From: Neisseriaceae bacterium | GTDB taxonomy: Bacteria; Pseudomonadota; Gammaproteobacteria; Burkholderiales; Neisseriaceae | Assembly (NCBI GenBank): GCA_030146285.1 | Contig: JASLBZ010000111.1 | Span: 1-27,445 of the forward strand | Direction of reading: 5' to 3' | DNA length: 27,445 bases | In this document: in pieces, positions 14,017 through 21,572 of the stretch | Layout of the letters: each line of letters begins with the position of its first letter | Numbering within the stretch: position 1 is the first letter of the stretch | Notes under the pieces: model-generated | Databases searched by the model: none | What the model was told of the DNA's origin: nothing | What the model saw: only the letters and a program-made list of their open reading frames with translations | Position numbers and translations under genes: made by a program

Positions 14017-15495
14017 TTAATGATCTTGACTCAGATTGACGTCTTTTAATGGAATCATTTTGGTCTTGTAACGCAATTTATGGTAGATGAAAAAACCAAT
14101 AAACACAGGTAAGCCCATGTAGGTAATCAAGAATCGATTCCAGTTAAAATCACCATTTAAAATAAATTCGGTATCTTGTCCTACAATCACAAGCAAGCAC
14201 AAGGCAAAGGCAAAAATCGGGCCAAATGGGAACCATTTTGCATGGTAACGCAGCTCATTGACATTGCGACCTTGCGCTGTGAATGCGCGTCGAAAGCGAT
14301 AATGACTAATGGCAATGCCTAGCCAAGCGATAAAGCCAGTTAAGCCAGAAGCAGCCAAAACGTATTCATAAGCGCGCTCGTTGGCCAGTTGCAACAAGAA
14401 CACCAACAGCACAATGGCCACTGTCGTCAATAAAGCAATAATAGGCGTGCCGTTCGCATTGGTGCGACCAAAGATAGGGTAGGCTAACTTGTCCTTTGCC
14501 ATGGCATATAACATGCGAGTGGAAGCATACATGCCAGAATTACCAGCAGACAAAATAGAGGTCAATACCACGGTATTCATGATGGCAGCTGCAAAAGCAA
14601 AACCTGCTTTTTCAAAAACCAAAGTAAAAGGTGACTTGGAAATCTCATCCACATCTCCACCCAGTAAAGCAGGGTCGGTATAAGGAATGATTAAGCCGAT
14701 AACCAAAATGGCCAATACATAAAAAATCAGAATGCGCCAAAAGACTTTTTTGATGGCGCGTGGAATGCTTTTTTCTGGATTTTCCGATTCACCAGCAGCC
14801 ACGCCAATCAGTTCTGTACCTTGGAATGAGAAGCCAGCAATTAAGAAAACACCCAATGCCATGAGGAATTTATTGGCAACACCTTCACCCAAGAAAGGCG
14901 CATCACCAACCGTGAAGTTGTGTAAACCAATGTATTCACCACCCATAATGCCAAAAATAGTCAGAACACCGATGAACAAGAAGATAATCACGGTGACCAC
15001 TTTGATTAAGGCAAACCAATACTCAGATTCGCCATAGGCACGAACAGAGAGACTATTAAGCCCTGTAATCATGGTCAAAAAGAGCACGCTCCAGCCCCAC
15101 GCTGGCATGATTTGCATTGGTTGCCAATAGTTCATTACCACAGCAGCAATCGAAACGTCCGCTGCTACGGTAATGACCCAGTTGAACCAATAGTTCCAGC
15201 CCAAGGCAAAACCCAATGATGGGTCTACATAGCGACTGGCATACGTACTGAATGAGCCTGAGGTGGGCAAGAAAGTTGCCATCTCCCCCAAAGATGTCAT
15301 TAAAAAATAAACCATAATGCCGATGGCGGCGTAGGCAAATAATGCGCCGCCGGGACCTGCATCATGAATGGCCGCACCGCTTGCCATAAATAAACCCGTA
15401 CCAATACAGCCACCAATGGCAATCATTGATAAGTGGCGCTCTTTTAAACCGCGCTGTACTTGATGGGTTGATTCTGGCGAGTTAGAAGAATGCAT
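14017..15495 (-). CDS. lysP: LysP-like amino acid permease (APC superfamily)
   Basis: A 492-residue inner-membrane transporter with about 12 hydrophobic segments. The N-terminus RGLKERHLSMIAIGGCIGTGLF holds the unwound TM1 GxGTGLF motif. Segments VYFLMTSLGEMATFLP, LGWNYWFNW, FSFQGTELIGVAAGES, NPEKSIPRAIKKVFWRILIFY, SAGNSGMYASTRMLY and TGFIAWLGIAISHYRFRRAF closely follow E. coli LysP, a proton-coupled lysine importer. Lysine is the likeliest substrate, but related AAT-family carriers take other amino acids. No lysine riboswitch is seen in the leader. AGAGAGA precedes the ATG. Confidence 0.88.
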   Translation of the reverse strand: MHSSNSPESTHQVQRGLKERHLSMIAIGGCIGTGLFMASGAAIHDAGPGGALFAYAAIGIMVYFLMTSLGEMATFLPTSGSFSTYASRYVDPSLGFALGWNYWFNWVITVAADVSIAAVVMNYWQPMQIMPAWGWSVLFLTMITGLNSLSVRAYGESEYWFALIKVVTVIIFLFIGVLTIFGIMGGEYIGLHNFTVGDAPFLGEGVANKFLMALGVFLIAGFSFQGTELIGVAAGESENPEKSIPRAIKKVFWRILIFYVLAILVIGLIIPYTDPALLGGDVDEISKSPFTLVFEKAGFAFAAAIMNTVVLTSILSAGNSGMYASTRMLYAMAKDKLAYPIFGRTNANGTPIIALLTTVAIVLLVFLLQLANERAYEYVLAASGLTGFIAWLGIAISHYRFRRAFTAQGRNVNELRYHAKWFPFGPIFAFALCLLVIVGQDTEFILNGDFNWNRFLITYMGLPVFIGFFIYHKLRYKTKMIPLKDVNLSQDH

Positions 15496-15535
15496 AACTC
15501 AATCTCTCTTAGTTAAAACGATTGCAAAGCCGGCA

Positions 15536-15544
15536 ATCATACCA
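15536..15544 (-). promoter_or_regulatory. Extended -10 promoter of the LysP-like permease
   Basis: The reverse strand reads TGGTATGAT, an extended -10, placing a start near 15529 and a leader of about 34 nt. No matching -35 is obvious, as is usual for extended -10 promoters. Confidence 0.5.
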
Positions 15545-15702
15545 AATTTCAGCCAATGACGTTGAATATCATGGTAAAAAATTGTTATAAAAACGTTTTA
15601 ACCACAATTTTCATAGCGAAGCGAAATGTTTATTTGTGAAAAATAATAAAACATTAGTGCTTGATTTCGCATGTTTTATAGGCATTTAAAGTTAATAGGG
15701 AC

Positions 15703-15731
15703 TTGTTTAAAGCAGATGCCTTTCGTATGAT
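15703..15731 (+). promoter_or_regulatory. Candidate hldC promoter
   Basis: TTGTTT (15703-15708) is followed after exactly 17 nt by TATGAT (15726-15731), five of six bases of the -10 consensus. The start would be near 15738, upstream of AAAGGT (15751-15756) and the GTG at 15766. If correct, the longer reading of the protein from TTG 15703 is not translated. Confidence 0.5.
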
Positions 15732-15765
15732 GGGAACTTATATTGACCTTAAAGGTAGCCTGCGC

Positions 15766-16275
15766 GTGAGTACCGAAAACAACCTTATTTTTCCGCTTCC
15801 CGAATTTGAAAATAAAATTTGTGCACCCGAATCGATTCTTGCAGCAACAACAGCACTTGCGCGCCCTTTGGTTTTCACCAATGGCTGCTTCGATGTTTTG
15901 CATCGTGGCCATGTGACATACTTGGCGCAAGCCCGTGCTTTGGGTGCTTCTTTGGTACTGGCTCTGAATACCGATGCTTCTGTTAAACGCTTGGGAAAAG
16001 GCGATGATCGGCCTGTTAATCCATTGGAAAATCGTTTGGCAGTGGCCGCAGCTTTGGCCTGTGTTGATTTGGTCACATGGTTTGATGAAGACACACCACT
16101 GAATTTAATCGAAACCATTCAGCCAGATATTTTGGTTAAAGGTGGCGACTGGTCACCTGAGAACATTGTCGGTGCAACACAGACATGGGCTCGCGGTGGA
16201 GAAGTGGTGTCGATTCCATTTTTGCATCAAACATCTACCACGCAGATGTTGGCGAAAATTCGTAAAGGCAGCTAG
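15766..16275 (+). CDS. hldC: D-glycero-beta-D-manno-heptose 1-phosphate adenylyltransferase
   Basis: Nucleotidyltransferase equivalent to the C-terminal domain of HldE (RfaE2). It makes ADP-heptose for the inner core of lipooligosaccharide. The FTNGCFDVLHRGHVTYL segment carries the HxGH motif at residues 46-49, followed by NTDASVKRLGKGDDRP and ILVKGGDW. A GTG start at 15766 (169 residues) is chosen because AAAGGT lies 9 nt before it and a promoter occupies 15703-15731. Upstream in-frame starts (TTG 15703, ATG 15727 and 15730) lack a spaced Shine-Dalgarno. The kinase domain (HldA) is not fused, as in Neisseria. birA-coaX begins 3 nt after the stop. Confidence 0.9.
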   Translation: MSTENNLIFPLPEFENKICAPESILAATTALARPLVFTNGCFDVLHRGHVTYLAQARALGASLVLALNTDASVKRLGKGDDRPVNPLENRLAVAAALACVDLVTWFDEDTPLNLIETIQPDILVKGGDWSPENIVGATQTWARGGEVVSIPFLHQTSTTQMLAKIRKGS

Positions 16276-16278
16276 CGA

Positions 16279-18102
16279 ATGGCTGGAATTGATAAAACCA
16301 ATTTGTTGCTGGCTTTGTTATCAGATGGCGAACGCCACGATTTAAAAAATCTGATCCCTTATTTTGAGCAATCACTGCCATTGTTAAATGGTGTACGAAA
16401 AAGCCTGCCCATGAAATGGCAGGCATTGTTGCGTCAATATGACGGTGCTTGGCAGTTGAAAAGACCGGCAGCCGTTTTCACAACCCAAACCCACTTTTGG
16501 AAACAAGCCACACCGGACTTTACCGTTCAGGTGATGGATGAGTGTGTTTCAACCAATGCTGAATTGAAATCCAGATTGCATCAGCCTGCAGTTCATGGGC
16601 AAGTCTTGATTGCAAATCAACAAAACCAAGGGCGAGGGAGGCAAGGGCGGACTTGGCAAAGCCAATTGGGAGACAGTTTAACATTCAGCATCACGTGGAC
16701 GTTTGATAAGCAAGCTTATGAGCTGGGTGCATTGGCACTTTTGACGGCGTTGTCTGTGCAAACGATTTTAGATCAGCATCATGTCCCAGCCAAAATCAAA
16801 TGGCCAAATGATTTGGTGGTTGGGCCCAGTAAACTGGGTGGTATTTTGATTGAAACCAAGAAGAAAGGTCGCCAAACAGTTGCTGTGATTGGTATTGGTA
16901 TCAATTTTGCCAAGCCCGAAGATGTGGATCAAGATAACAGTGGTGTTTGGGAGCACAATGAGCAATGTCATCCTCAAGCGTGGTTGGCTGATTTTCTAAA
17001 CCATTTTGCCAATGCATTAAAACAATTTTCCACCAAGGGTTTTGAGCCCTTTCAGGACGCTTATCAAAAAGCACATCGTGATCAAGGGCAAAATGTGCAG
17101 CTTTTTAGCGAAGGGCATTTGATTTATGAAGGCGAAGTGGCTGGTGTGGCAAACAATGGTGCATTGTGTCTGCTCACTGAGAAAGGCTTGCAACAGGTTG
17201 TGAGTGGAGAAGTCAGTTTAAGAAGCGCAAAGCAACACAAATTACAACAAAATACACACACATCGAGTGAGCCAGCAATGCAACAAAACCAGTCAATTTC
17301 ATTGGAAAATAAGTCGATTATCGAGCCTCAAAAAAGCGTGAATATGACTACTGCGAATAAGGTCAGTTTGTTGCTTGATGCTGGTAATAGCCAATTAAAA
17401 TGGGCATTAATACAAGATGGCTGCATTGTAGAAACAGGCAAAGCACCTTATGTTCGATTGTCGCCATTGTATGATTTTTTTGAAGCACATCCTGAAATTC
17501 AGCAAATTGTGGGCTGTGCTGTTTGTGGTGCAGAAAAGGTTTCTTTAGTACAAGAGCATTTACCAATGACAATTAGATGGTTAAACTCTATGCAAAGAGG
17601 ATTGGGCATTGTTAATCATTATCTAAAACCTTCAGAGCATGGTTCTGATCGCTGGTTCAATATTTTGGGCAGTCGTCGTTTTACATCAGAAGCTTGCGTG
17701 GTTGTGAGCTGTGGTACGGCAATTACCATTGATGCTTTGACAGCAGATAACCATTATTTAGGTGGCAGTATCATGCCTGGCTTTAATTTGATGAAAGAAG
17801 CCATGGCCATGAAAACTGCCAATTTAAATCAGCCTGTGGGTCGTGCCTATCCTTTTGCAACATCAACAGCCAATGCCATTGCCAGTGGTATGTTAGATGC
17901 TGCATGTGGTGCTTTATTGTTAATGCATCAACGCTTGAGTGAGAAAATGGGAGCAGAGCACACAGTTAAAATTTTATTAACTGGTGGTGGGGCAAAGAAA
18001 ATAGAGCAACATTTGCCGGCTGCTTTTGTGGACAGTGCAAAAGTTGAGATTATTGACAATTTGGTTATCTATGGATTATTAAATTGGATTGAACACGCAT
18101 GA
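16279..18102 (+). CDS. birA-coaX: Bifunctional biotin-protein ligase / type III pantothenate kinase (BirA-CoaX fusion)
   Basis: A 607-residue fusion. Residues 1-75 resemble a degenerate winged-helix region. The biotin ligase domain (about 80-325) has STNAEL, GRGRQGR at 118-124 and KWPNDLVVGPSKLGGILIE with Lys174. A polar linker (about 326-358) leads to CoaX, with the phosphate-binding DAGNSQLKW from Asp367, then EHGSDRWFN, VVSCGTAITIDAL and GGSIMPGFNLM. The ligase biotinylates the carboxylase carrier protein; CoaX performs the first step of CoA synthesis. This fusion is known in Neisseria. The neighbours are packed: 3 nt after hldC, with a 4-nt ATGA overlap with the next gene. Confidence 0.95.
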   Translation: MAGIDKTNLLLALLSDGERHDLKNLIPYFEQSLPLLNGVRKSLPMKWQALLRQYDGAWQLKRPAAVFTTQTHFWKQATPDFTVQVMDECVSTNAELKSRLHQPAVHGQVLIANQQNQGRGRQGRTWQSQLGDSLTFSITWTFDKQAYELGALALLTALSVQTILDQHHVPAKIKWPNDLVVGPSKLGGILIETKKKGRQTVAVIGIGINFAKPEDVDQDNSGVWEHNEQCHPQAWLADFLNHFANALKQFSTKGFEPFQDAYQKAHRDQGQNVQLFSEGHLIYEGEVAGVANNGALCLLTEKGLQQVVSGEVSLRSAKQHKLQQNTHTSSEPAMQQNQSISLENKSIIEPQKSVNMTTANKVSLLLDAGNSQLKWALIQDGCIVETGKAPYVRLSPLYDFFEAHPEIQQIVGCAVCGAEKVSLVQEHLPMTIRWLNSMQRGLGIVNHYLKPSEHGSDRWFNILGSRRFTSEACVVVSCGTAITIDALTADNHYLGGSIMPGFNLMKEAMAMKTANLNQPVGRAYPFATSTANAIASGMLDAACGALLLMHQRLSEKMGAEHTVKILLTGGGAKKIEQHLPAAFVDSAKVEIIDNLVIYGLLNWIEHA

Positions 18103-18857
18103 AATGGCTTTTTGCAATCTTAGTCGCATTAAATATCATTATTTTCGCCAATGTGGTTACGCAACGTATGCAAAATAAAGAGGAGGCTGTTGTACAAGAA
18201 GTACCTAGCACGCCAGCAGAAGTGATTATGGTGCGTGAAGAAATCATTGATAACATCAGCAGTGAAGTGGTTGAGCCCAGTATTGAGCAACAAATTGCCA
18301 CCAGAAAAGTGCAAAAAGAAGCCCAGAAAAAGCAAGAATCCAGTAAGCCCGTTACCGTTAAAAGTGGCCCTGTTGTCAATGAGCAAGTGGCAAAACGCTT
18401 GGCAAGCTGTACAGCACAAATTACCATCCCCGAAGATGCTTACCATCGTTTAAAAGGCATGTTAAATCGTTGGCCTAATGCAGCAAGCCGTGTTGTGGTC
18501 AAAAATGAAAATGCAGACATAATGGGACGACAATACCAAGTGTTATTCCCATCACCAGATGCAGCCGATGCAGCAAAAGAAGCAAGCAGTAAAGGATTTA
18601 ATGCACAAGCTGCGGGCAATATTGTTACTTTAGGTGTGTTTAAAGAGCGAGCACCTGCCGAAGCTTTACTGGATAAAGCCCGTGCCGCAGGTTATGGCCA
18701 AGCAAATGTGATGGAGCGCAGCTTAGGTGGTAAAGAAAACCTAAGTGAAGCAAAATACAAAATTTTATTCTTGCAAGTTGACTCACAAACGACAATGGAT
18801 ATCAATGCAATTGTCAAACCATATGGCAGCCTTGAAAGAGGGGCTTGTCAGCGCTAA
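18099..18857 (+). CDS. Membrane-anchored SPOR-like domain protein
   Basis: A 252-residue protein beginning MKWLFAILVALNIIIFANVV, a single N-terminal membrane anchor with no obvious cleavage site. A charged, Lys/Glu/Gln-rich stretch (about 25-90) follows. Residues about 145-220 (YQVLFPSPDAADAAKEA, then TLGVFKERAPAEALLDKARAAGY) match the pattern of a SPOR domain, which binds denuded peptidoglycan glycan strands at division sites. It overlaps birA-coaX by ATGA, so it is co-translated. A homologue at this position is familiar from Neisseria, but its exact role is unknown to me. A very long hairpin follows. Confidence 0.72.
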   Translation: MKWLFAILVALNIIIFANVVTQRMQNKEEAVVQEVPSTPAEVIMVREEIIDNISSEVVEPSIEQQIATRKVQKEAQKKQESSKPVTVKSGPVVNEQVAKRLASCTAQITIPEDAYHRLKGMLNRWPNAASRVVVKNENADIMGRQYQVLFPSPDAADAAKEASSKGFNAQAAGNIVTLGVFKERAPAEALLDKARAAGYGQANVMERSLGGKENLSEAKYKILFLQVDSQTTMDINAIVKPYGSLERGACQR

Positions 18858-18873
18858 ATGGCAAAAACAAAAG

Positions 18874-18926
18874 CCAAGGCAATAAAAAACAGCAGGCTTT
18901 TTGCTTGCTGTTTTTTATTGCCTTGG
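18874..18926 (+). terminator. Terminator with perfect 21-bp stem
   Basis: The arms 18874-18894 and 18906-18926 are perfectly complementary over 21 bp. The core CAGCA/TGCTG is flanked by A6/T6 and then by CCAAGGCAAT/ATTGCCTTGG, with an 11-nt loop. The T6 lies within the 3' arm, so the core works as an intrinsic terminator and the outer pairs extend it. It closes the hldC-birA/coaX-SPOR operon. Confidence 0.85.
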
Positions 18927-19082
18927 TGAAAATGCGTGTGATATGACTGTATTTGGCTGTGATAGTCGGATTCAAATGGATGAATAGCAAAATTCAACGC
19001 ACTGCTTCTTACCAATTATTAGGGTAAATGCTAAACTACTCGCTTTATTACGTTTCTTTCTCTTGTGAGGTCAGTACACACT

Positions 19083-20531
19083 ATGTCACCTGCTAATAAT
19101 AGCAATGCCCAAGATTTTTTATTGGCGAACAATCACATCAGTGACAGCACGCTGAACCAAACCCTACAATTGATTGGCGTACACGATGTTGATTATGCTG
19201 ATTTGTATTTTCAATACACAGCTTTTGAAAGCTGGCATTTAGAAGAAGGCGTGGTTAAGTCTGGCAGTTTCAATATTGATCAAGGTGTTGGTGTTCGTGC
19301 TGTGAGCCATGATAAAACTGCATTTGCCTATGCTGACTCTATTAATGAGCACAGTTTAAAACAGGCTGCATTGGCTGTTCGTTCGATTGCCACCGCTAAA
19401 CAAGACAATCCAACAACGCCCAAAGCCTTGATTCAAAAAACACATCAACTGTATCCAGCCATCAATCCCATTCAAAGTTTGCAAGCAGCGCAAAAAGTAG
19501 ATTTGTTAATGCGCATTGAGCAAATGGCCAAATCTGCAGACAACCGAGTGGTGCAAGTGATGGCAGGCTTAACATGCGAGCAAGATTATATCTTTATCGC
19601 ACGTTTAGACGGCAAACAAAGTGCCGATATTCGTCCTTTGGTGCGCTTGTCTTTAACCGTGATTGTTGAGCAAGGTGGACGTCGCGAGCAAGGCAGCTGC
19701 GGCGGGGGCGGTCGATTTGATTTAATGTATTTTGATGATACCCGTTGTATGGAATTTGTGAATGCAGCAGTCAAACAAGCATTGGTGAATTTAGAAGCAC
19801 GTCCTGCTCCGGCAGGCAGCATGCCTGTGGTTTTGGGCAGTGGTTGGCCTGGTGTTTTGTTGCATGAGGCAGTTGGGCATGGCCTAGAAGGTGATTTTAA
19901 CCGCAAAGGCACCAGCGTATTTGCCAATATGATGGGCAAGCAAATTGCAGCCAAAGGGGTCACCGTGGTTGACCAAGGCAATATTGAACATCGTCGTGGT
20001 TCATTGAATGTAGATGATGAGGGCAATTTGACCCAAGAAAATGTTTTGATTGAAGATGGCCATTTAAGTGGCTATTTACAAGATGAAATGAATGCTCGCT
20101 TAATGGGAATGCCGGTAACAGGCAATGGTCGACGTGAAAGCTATGCTTCAACACCCATGCCACGCATGACCAATACCTTTATGCAAAATGGTGAGCATGA
20201 CCCTGCTGAAATTATTGCATCTGTAGACAGAGGCATTTATGCGATTAACTTTGGTGGTGGACAAGTGGACATTACCAGTGGGAAATTTGTATTCAGTGCT
20301 TCTGAGGCTTGGTTAATTGAAGATGGTAAACTGCAATACCCTGTTAAAGGTGCAACCATTATTGGCAATGGACCTGAGGTGTTAAAGCATGTCAGCATGA
20401 TTGGCAATGACATGGCATTGGATACCGGTGTTGGCGTTTGCGGTAAAGAGGGACAAAGTGTTCCTGTGGGTGTGGGACAGCCGACATTGCGAGTTGATGC
20501 AGGCTTGACTGTAGGTGGTAGCCAAGCTTAG
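19083..20531 (+). CDS. tldD: Metalloprotease TldD
   Basis: A 482-residue TldD (E. coli 481). With TldE (PmbA) it forms a cytosolic zinc protease that degrades unfolded or leader peptides. The zinc motif HEAVGHGLEGDF starts at His261 (H261-E262-x3-H266), with GSGWPGVLLHEA before it. The C-terminus has GRGIYAINFGGGQVDITSG-type and TIIGNGPEVLKHVSMIGND segments. The frame opens at a GTG 18 nt upstream, but GAGG at 19067-19070 precedes the ATG at 19083, and the length then matches. tldE is not in the window. Confidence 0.94.
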   Translation: MSPANNSNAQDFLLANNHISDSTLNQTLQLIGVHDVDYADLYFQYTAFESWHLEEGVVKSGSFNIDQGVGVRAVSHDKTAFAYADSINEHSLKQAALAVRSIATAKQDNPTTPKALIQKTHQLYPAINPIQSLQAAQKVDLLMRIEQMAKSADNRVVQVMAGLTCEQDYIFIARLDGKQSADIRPLVRLSLTVIVEQGGRREQGSCGGGGRFDLMYFDDTRCMEFVNAAVKQALVNLEARPAPAGSMPVVLGSGWPGVLLHEAVGHGLEGDFNRKGTSVFANMMGKQIAAKGVTVVDQGNIEHRRGSLNVDDEGNLTQENVLIEDGHLSGYLQDEMNARLMGMPVTGNGRRESYASTPMPRMTNTFMQNGEHDPAEIIASVDRGIYAINFGGGQVDITSGKFVFSASEAWLIEDGKLQYPVKGATIIGNGPEVLKHVSMIGNDMALDTGVGVCGKEGQSVPVGVGQPTLRVDAGLTVGGSQA

Positions 20532-20549
20532 TTTACTGGCCAGTTTCTT

Positions 20550-20587
20550 AAAAAAACGAGTTATCCAATGGGATAGCTCGTTTTTTT
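20550..20587 (+). terminator. tldD terminator
   Basis: AAAAAACGAG plus TATCC pairs with GGATA plus CTCGTTTTTT, with one internal mismatch and a 4-nt loop, ending in T7. It lies 20 nt after the stop. A 10-bp palindrome, ACTGGCCAGT, precedes it at 20535-20544. Confidence 0.88.
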
Positions 20588-20944
20588 ATTCCCAAATTTT
20601 AAGGTGGTTGTTAATTCACGTAAGAAAATAAGTTAAATGCTTGTAATGAGACCATTCATGCCCATATCAAATAGCACAGGAAGACTGAATTGGCTTTTGT
20701 TATATTTGCGTAAAAACCACAATTGGCATTGGTGTGTGATTTTTGTATGATTCTTGCAACAATTGCGGCATCAAAGATTAAGCTCTAAATGAACATTTGC
20801 TTTGCAAATGAACATCTGGATGGTTGTTTGTTTTCGATTTTGATTGATATTGTGATTTTTACGTTTCAATATGTTCTTTAGGGAGTGTATTGCAGATTTA
20901 TGACCGTTTGTTCGTTTTTTATTGGTCGCATTCGAAAATAATGG
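20588..20944. other. Non-coding region upstream of the sRNA pair
   Basis: 357 AT-rich bases without a credible gene. A 7-bp stem-loop CATTTGC-TTT-GCAAATG is at 20794-20810, flanked by a direct repeat of AATGAACAT. Reverse-strand reading frames that enter this region continue through the downstream sRNA and look fortuitous. This may hold regulatory sites for the first sRNA promoter, but I recognise none. Confidence 0.5.
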
Positions 20945-20973
20945 TTGACGCGATGTTATAAAGTCTTCATAAT
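20945..20973 (+). promoter_or_regulatory. Promoter of sRNA copy A
   Basis: TTGACG (20945-20950), 17-nt spacer, CATAAT (20968-20973): both hexamers are five of six to the sigma-70 consensus. The predicted start is about 20980, at the base of the first stem-loop. Copy B has the same arrangement. Confidence 0.85.
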
Positions 20974-20979
20974 AGGTTC

Positions 20980-21072
20980 TGTTGAGTGGTTGCAATGACC
21001 GCTTAACAGTTTCTCCTCTATTTCTCCTTTGTAGACTTGGCGCACATTTTATTAAATGTGCGCATTTTTTTT
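20980..21072 (+). ncRNA. Sibling small RNA, copy A
   Basis: About 93 nt. Stem-loop 1 pairs GTTGAGTGGT (20981-20990) with ACCGCTTAAC (20998-21007), 10 bp with two G-U pairs and a 7-nt loop. The single-stranded middle carries two 10-mers one base apart, TTTCTCCTCT (21010-21019) and TTTCTCCTTT (21021-21030), both able to pair with Shine-Dalgarno sequences. The terminator is GCGCACATTT-TATT-AAATGTGCGC (21040-21063) then A and T8. Copy B is almost identical except in the first loop. Tandem placement, length and CU-rich segments resemble the Hfq-dependent sibling sRNAs of Neisseria (NmsRA/NmsRB; NgncR_162/163), which repress central-metabolism mRNAs. Homology is inferred from layout, not alignment. 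Confidence 0.8.
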
Positions 21073-21350
21073 GCCTGTAACCATTGGATATCATTACATA
21101 TTTTAACAAATAGAAAAATAAAGTGGAACTTTACGGGGTTCAGCCAATATAAAATATTTTGTTGCACTGCACAGAAAAACAACAAATTCAAAATGGGTAA
21201 TTGTTTTATTGGTGTGCGTAAATGTTCTTTTTTGTTTTTATAAATACCAATAATATCAGGTACTTAGAATTATAATTCTTGGTTCTTAAATAAAAACCGT
21301 GTTTTTTGGTTATTTTTTTGGTTATTTTGAAAATAAATGAACAAAATGTA
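21073..21350. other. Spacer between the sRNA copies
   Basis: 278 very AT-rich bases with no gene seen. AGAATTATAATTCT at 21266-21279 is a perfect 14-bp palindrome about 72 bp upstream of the copy B -35. The sRNA-type identity does not extend beyond about 8 nt past the copy A terminator, so the duplicated unit is the transcription unit itself. Confidence 0.5.
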
Positions 21351-21379
21351 TTGACCTTTTGTTTTAGGCTAGGCATAAT
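21351..21379 (+). promoter_or_regulatory. Promoter of sRNA copy B
   Basis: TTGACC (21351-21356), 17-nt spacer, CATAAT (21374-21379). The hexamers and spacing match copy A while the spacer sequences differ, which suggests selection on the promoter. Predicted start about 21386. Confidence 0.85.
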
Positions 21380-21385
21380 GGATTC

Positions 21386-21477
21386 CGTTGAGTGGTTACA
21401 TAGCCGCTTAACAGTTTCTCCTCTATTTCTCCTTTGTAGACTTGGCGCACATTTTATTAGATGTGCGCATTTTTTTT
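21386..21477 (+). ncRNA. Sibling small RNA, copy B
   Basis: About 92 nt, same architecture as copy A. Stem 1 pairs GTTGAGTGG (21387-21395) with CCGCTTAAC (21404-21412). Its loop TTACATAG is unlike the copy A loop, while the stem is kept. TTTCTCCTCT (21415-21424) and TTTCTCCTTT (21426-21435) are identical to copy A. The terminator stem GCGCACAT/ATGTGCGC (21445-21468) has one base changed in the loop region and is followed by A and T8. It ends about 95 bp before the convergent phosphatase gene. Loop divergence with invariant CU-rich segments fits partly redundant sRNAs sharing targets. Confidence 0.8.
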
Positions 21478-21572
21478 GCCTGTTATTTAAGAAAATGGGC
21501 TCTGGCTGTTTGTTTTTGGATATGGGTTCATTCGATGAATACCTAAAATCCAAGTTATGGCATCAACAGTGA

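Noticed and set aside
15496..15702. Lysine riboswitch upstream of the LysP-like permease
   Set aside because: The predicted leader is only about 34 nt, and the upstream sequence shows none of the conserved lysine-riboswitch helices or core.
20771..21109. 112-codon reverse frame across sRNA copy A, and its partner at 21206-21553 across copy B
   Set aside because: Both share a Lys/Arg/Cys-rich stretch only because they read the antisense of the duplicated sRNA. Outside it they are unrelated, neither has a convincing ribosome site, and promoters and terminators on the other strand explain the conservation better.
20980..21477. The 100-bp direct repeat as an insertion sequence or MITE remnant
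   Set aside because: No terminal inverted repeats, target-site duplication or transposase fragment; the repeated part coincides with promoter, RNA and terminator boundaries.
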